Shown: piece after piece, positions 60,415 through 64,000 of the stretch
How positions within the stretch are numbered: position 1 is the first letter of the stretch
Layout: every line of letters begins with the position of its first letter
Source of the DNA: Congeria kusceri
Lineage: Eukaryota; Mollusca; Bivalvia; Myida; Dreissenidae
Assembly (NCBI GenBank): GCA_027627225.1
Contig: CM051027.1
Location: 87,218,451 to 87,282,450, forward strand
Length of the DNA: 64,000 nt
Direction of reading: 5' to 3'
Translations under genes and position numbers: made by a program
The notes under the pieces: generated by a model
Database searches by the model: none
Told to the model about the DNA's origin: nothing
The model's input: the letters and a program-made list of their open reading frames with translations, nothing else

Positions 60415-60655
60415 GGGCCCAGTTGCTCAAAACTTTAACGGACAATTAAGCTAACAGCCATTAACTTTTGGATAAGTTTTTGATGTAAAATTAATGTTAT
60501 GATTTTAATATTTGCATTTATTTAAAATAAATTGATATCCTCAAATAACTGTCAAATGCTTCATAAGCGAGTTGCTTGAAATATTAGTTTTATTTACATC
60601 GAAGTTAACAGGCTGTTAGCTTAACCGGCCGTTAAAGTTTTGAGCAACTGGGTCC
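60415..60655. mobile_element. 241-bp MITE with 54-bp inverted ends
   Basis: The left end GGGCCCAGTTGCTCAAAACT (continuing TTAACGG, TTAAGCTAACAGCC) is the near-perfect inverse of the right end (GGCTGTTAGCTTAA, CCGTTAAAGTTTTGAGCAAC, TGGGTCC). The interior is AT-rich and non-coding. No clear target duplication could be fixed. Confidence 0.85.
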
Positions 60656-60758
60656 AGGTTGTGAAATAACCTTACAGTGACGTTGTGGCAATGTTATGAT
60701 CACAACTTAGTGATCATCAGGTGTCTAATTATAGTATGTGAAAAAGACTGAATTTCAA

Positions 60759-61640
60759 TGATATTGTTGAATAAATATATCTGGTATTTCAATGTTAATT
60801 GTGAATGTTATTACAAGGACCGGACGTCATATATATGTTATATGTACGTTACATGGCAACGGCAACGTTATTTTTACAACCTCCACACATCGTTATGGCA
60901 ACATTGTGCTTTGGGTTTGCATGTTATTGTTTTATTAATGCTAATATTTAATTTAAACGTTTGGGAAACAAATTTTAATAAAATGGAATCGTTATGGAAT
61001 GCTGTAAATAACATTTAAGTGAAAACAGTATTTTTATCAAAGATCAATGGTTAATTAATTTCTGTTTTGATAAAGATGCAAAGCTAGCTTTAAGTTTCGA
61101 TTTTCACAACATCAAACAGCCGCGTGTAATAGATTAAAACACAAAATTATGATCTATATATATTTTGCATACAATATGTATGTGTATATTGATAGGTTAT
61201 TATGCAAAAATGTGTTAGGTTATTATGCGCAAATGTGCTTAAATAGACATGCCAGCAAATCAAATTTGATTATTTTCGAAATCAAATTTGCTGCTATTCA
61301 TTTATGCGCACACGTACACAAAGGAAGGAATTAACAAAGAAAGACAAGCTGTGCCTAGTGAAAAAAGTTTTAATGTATTCATTGTTTAATACTGCATATT
61401 ATTTTGGATTTAAATGCATATGTTTGATGTGACTTGTCATAATAAAATAATACAAAAAATAACGTTGTGTTTTAATTATTTATAACAAACGTAGTTTGGT
61501 TGTATAAAGGTTGTATTTCGGTTACTTTATAACGTTATTCCATAACGTTGTCACAACGTTTTTTAGGTTGTGATTTAACGTTATTAAAACGTTATCCGCA
61601 ACGTTAATACAACGTTTATACAACGTTATTGTGTTAGCTG
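60759..61640 (+). repeat. AACGTT-rich dispersed repeat, copy 2
   Basis: Same family as 3472-4440. The right end is an array of ACAACGTT/AACGTTAT words finishing ACGTTATTGTGTTAGCTGGG. It does not carry the internal 114-bp duplication of copy 1. An 86-codon frame inside has no features of a gene. Confidence 0.65.
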
Positions 61641-62406
61641 GGAATTAATAAGCTGTGCATCGAATTTACGGTATTTTGAGAGCAACAAAGTAGTGTCAAA
61701 AGAAATTTGGTCAATGCAATATTATAGATGTGTTATGTGTTTCCACCAAATAAATGGTCCTCCAGCTGTAAGGCTCAGTAGAAAACATTGGCAACATAAA
61801 AAGTTTGGAAGCGCAATATTTGCTACCATAAATGGTCTTTCCGCCACGTGTAAGACTGTGAGAAAACATTGTCCTAGAGAAAGATCTAGAGTGAAATAGC
61901 AGAGTGCTGCACCCTGCTCCTTTTTGGTTCCCCCCTGCTGCCCCACTGGTTCTCTCCTGCTGCCCCACTGGGCTGGTCAACACAGAAATGTTGCATATCT
62001 TTTGAAATTCAACATTTTGTTTTGCAAATATTCAATGACAATAAATAGACTATGCTTAAAAACCTTAATCAGAAGCAGTGGACTTGTGAAAACCATGGAT
62101 TTAGCAAATTGTTAGAAAATGTCAACAAATTTGTTCTGTTTTCCCCCTGCTCCTGTTTAGCAGCACCCTGTACCTTTTCAGATCCTAGATCTTTCCCTAA
62201 TTGTCCATATAAAATGTATCTCAGTATTTTCAAGGTCCTTACAAGTAATGCTAGTAAATTGTTAGCATAACTTGTCTCGAGGACCAATTGACAAATTGTA
62301 TTTGTGAAGTCAAATATTTACCATATAAAAATGTTTTATGATAATTATGTAATAATTGGTACTTAAATTGTATCATATGATTTAGGAAACACTTAGTCAG
62401 AAAACC
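61641..62406. other. Upstream region of the MAGE-domain gene
   Basis: Overlapping short frames on both strands (61693-62287) have no domain and are judged spurious. A pyrimidine-rich CTGCCCCACTGG phrase is duplicated at about 61937-61973. TGATTTAG and CTTAGTCAG near 62383-62400 could be 5' UTR splice acceptors. Confidence 0.35.
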
Positions 62407-64000
62407 ATGGCTAGCCTAGAAGCAGGAGAAAGAGAGAGGCTCATAAATGATGTGGTGAAATATTTGCTGATTCTTGACCAAAAGAAGGTTCCTATTAAAA
62501 AAGCAGGTGTGTTTTTTATTAAATCATTTAATTTAATACGGTAATATTCATGCAATGTTGAAGGTTGATGCCTTTTTATATGGTATTTATATCTGTATTT
62601 CTGTATGGCCATATATTGAACATTGGTTTACGAGTTTTATTTATTGAAGAGATTAATAATGAATTGTTAAAAAAATTAATGTACAAACATTTCGGTGTAG
62701 CAGTTAGTTGGCTTTAAAATGAATTGTTTTGTCAGCTATCAAGGATAAGTGTATTAGTTATTGTGATAGTTGTAAAAGTGTACAGTACAATTGTGTCAAA
62801 TAAAATACGTATTTGAACATGGGGTTTACTTACTACGTGCTGATGTTTGAATTTCAGATATCAACAAACATGTGCTGAAGGAGAATAGCAAAGTTTTACC
62901 ACTTGTCATCAAAGAAGCAGCCAAGCGTCTTCAACATGTAAACATTTTAAGTAAATTGTATTCGGAGAAAATGTTTTTTTTAGAGATAAGACATTTTTTT
63001 GAATTTTGTCATATTAATTTGAAAGTACAGCGTAATGACCATCTGACATAAAAATTAACGTAAAAGACCATGTATAACATGCACCATATTTTCAAAGCAA
63101 AAATTGAGGGGAAAAAGCCCAAAGCAATTTGCAGTTATGTTTTTTTCAATGTCCTTTGATTTTATATTCGAGTTTTTTTGTCCATTTTTGTTGTTGTTCT
63201 GTAGTGTTAGATTCATATGGAGATACTGGTTCCTGGTATTTTGTTTATCTGATCTGATTTTAAATCATTCTGATACACTCTCAAAACATTTACAAGTGTA
63301 GCAAATACTGTCTCACATAATGGTCAGTTTTAGGCTCAGATAGAGATGCTGATTCTTGGTATTCTGCAGGTCATTTACACATGTCAAAACATTTGCACAT
63401 GTACATGTATAGGTACGTATTGAACTGTTACAGTTGTTCGGGATCAGCCTAGTTGAGCTTGAAGACAAACACAAGGGCAGTTTCATCCTTGTCAATGACT
63501 TAGAGCTGGATGAGGAAAGCTACCATCTCACTTGGTGATCAGCATTTTTGTGTAATTATAGAGTGTTCCAGCTAGAGTGGAAATCATGCCAAAATATTCT
63601 TTTTCAAACATCTTACCGTATTTGTCAAAGTTACTTTAATTATATCTAATCAGTACTGGAATGTGTTTGCATGGTTCTCAGAATAGTATCTATGTATATA
63701 TGACCAGTACTGATCATATGGTGGCAGCAAACAAAGAGTAACTGTTACTAATCTTACAGTTAAGACGTTTGTGTAATCTCCTTATGTTAACAGACTGTTT
63801 TGAAAAGCTTTTTTGACTCCTACAAACAGTAAGTTAGCTGATTTCCTTGAAAATGGTATTCCTTTATTTCCTCCAAGTAGTAATATACCTTTCAATATTT
63901 CCCCCCCGTGGGGGGGGGAGTGGCGGGCAAATAGGGCACTTAAGACTGAAAGCAATTCCCGACAGTCAGGGATTTGACACTCCAAATTATTTCAGGTTAG
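62407..64000 (+). CDS. NSMCE3: MAGE-domain protein, probably NSMCE3, N-terminal part
   Basis: Exons: 62407-62506, 62858-62937, 63434-63534 and a likely fourth starting at 63996 after TTATTTCAG; phases 1, 0 and 2 agree. The protein reads MASLEAGERERLINDVVKYL, LILDQKKVPIKKADINKHVL, PLVIKEAAKRLQH and LFGISLVELEDKHKGSFILV. This is the first winged-helix half of the MAGE homology domain. Invertebrates usually have one MAGE gene, NSMCE3, a subunit of the SMC5/6 complex that works with the NSMCE1 RING protein in DNA repair. For exon 3 I chose the acceptor at 63433 rather than an earlier AG at about 63411, because it restores the family spacing RLQ-x-x-FG. The second half lies beyond the window. Confidence 0.8.

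Noticed and set aside
61693..62287. Several overlapping 60-90-codon frames on both strands
   Set aside because: There are no domains, splice logic or preferred strand; they are more likely chance frames in the region upstream of the MAGE-domain gene.

Overview
This is animal nuclear DNA, most likely from a bivalve mollusc. It is AT-rich, its genes are split by GT-AG introns, and it is dense in short non-autonomous repeats. The gene content fits: a small secreted C1q-domain family, a pair of RING/B-box/NHL (TRIM-type) genes, and repeat families with internal tandem units of the kind common in bivalve genomes. The species cannot be named from the sequence.

Layout. 0-5.3 kb: repeats, a possible C1q-type middle exon at the left edge, and a broken C1q 3' fragment. 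6.1-9.0 kb: an intact three-exon secreted C1q gene. 12.0-13.5 kb and 20.3-21.5 kb: two related C1q copies, each damaged. A relic of a fourth first exon lies at 14.2 kb. The C1q copies are separated by a decayed DIRS/Ngaro-type reverse transcriptase (15.9-17.6 kb, minus) with a 105-bp tandem array beside it. 22.3-23.0 kb: an intronless 251-residue gene of unknown function on the minus strand. 23.5-24.6 kb: a terminal-inverted-repeat element with an 8-bp target duplication. 25.6-34.9 kb: two head-to-head TRIM-NHL genes separated by 2.6 kb holding a 34-bp minisatellite. 35.6-44.8 kb: selenoprotein H, with an in-frame UGA (CxxU motif) and a candidate SECIS element in the 3' UTR. 49.7-58.9 kb, minus: a complete seven-exon L-serine dehydratase/L-threonine deaminase whose introns are filled with tandem-unit repeats. 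62.4 kb to the right edge: the first exons of a MAGE-domain gene, probably NSMCE3.

Exon boundaries were set by hand from splice signals, matching codon phase and family conservation. In each of the five gene models called intact (C1q, the two TRIMs, SELENOH, SDS), exon lengths sum to a whole number of codons.

The C1q and TRIM genes fit pattern recognition and ubiquitin signalling in innate immunity, but nothing in the sequence shows that they act together. SELENOH, SDS and NSMCE3 are unrelated housekeeping functions. The most unusual structures are repeats: TTAA-flanked inverted-repeat elements carrying a tRNA-like module, modular elements with shared ends and different tandem cores, and long palindromes next to genes. 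Family assignments are from recognition of motifs, not from a database search.
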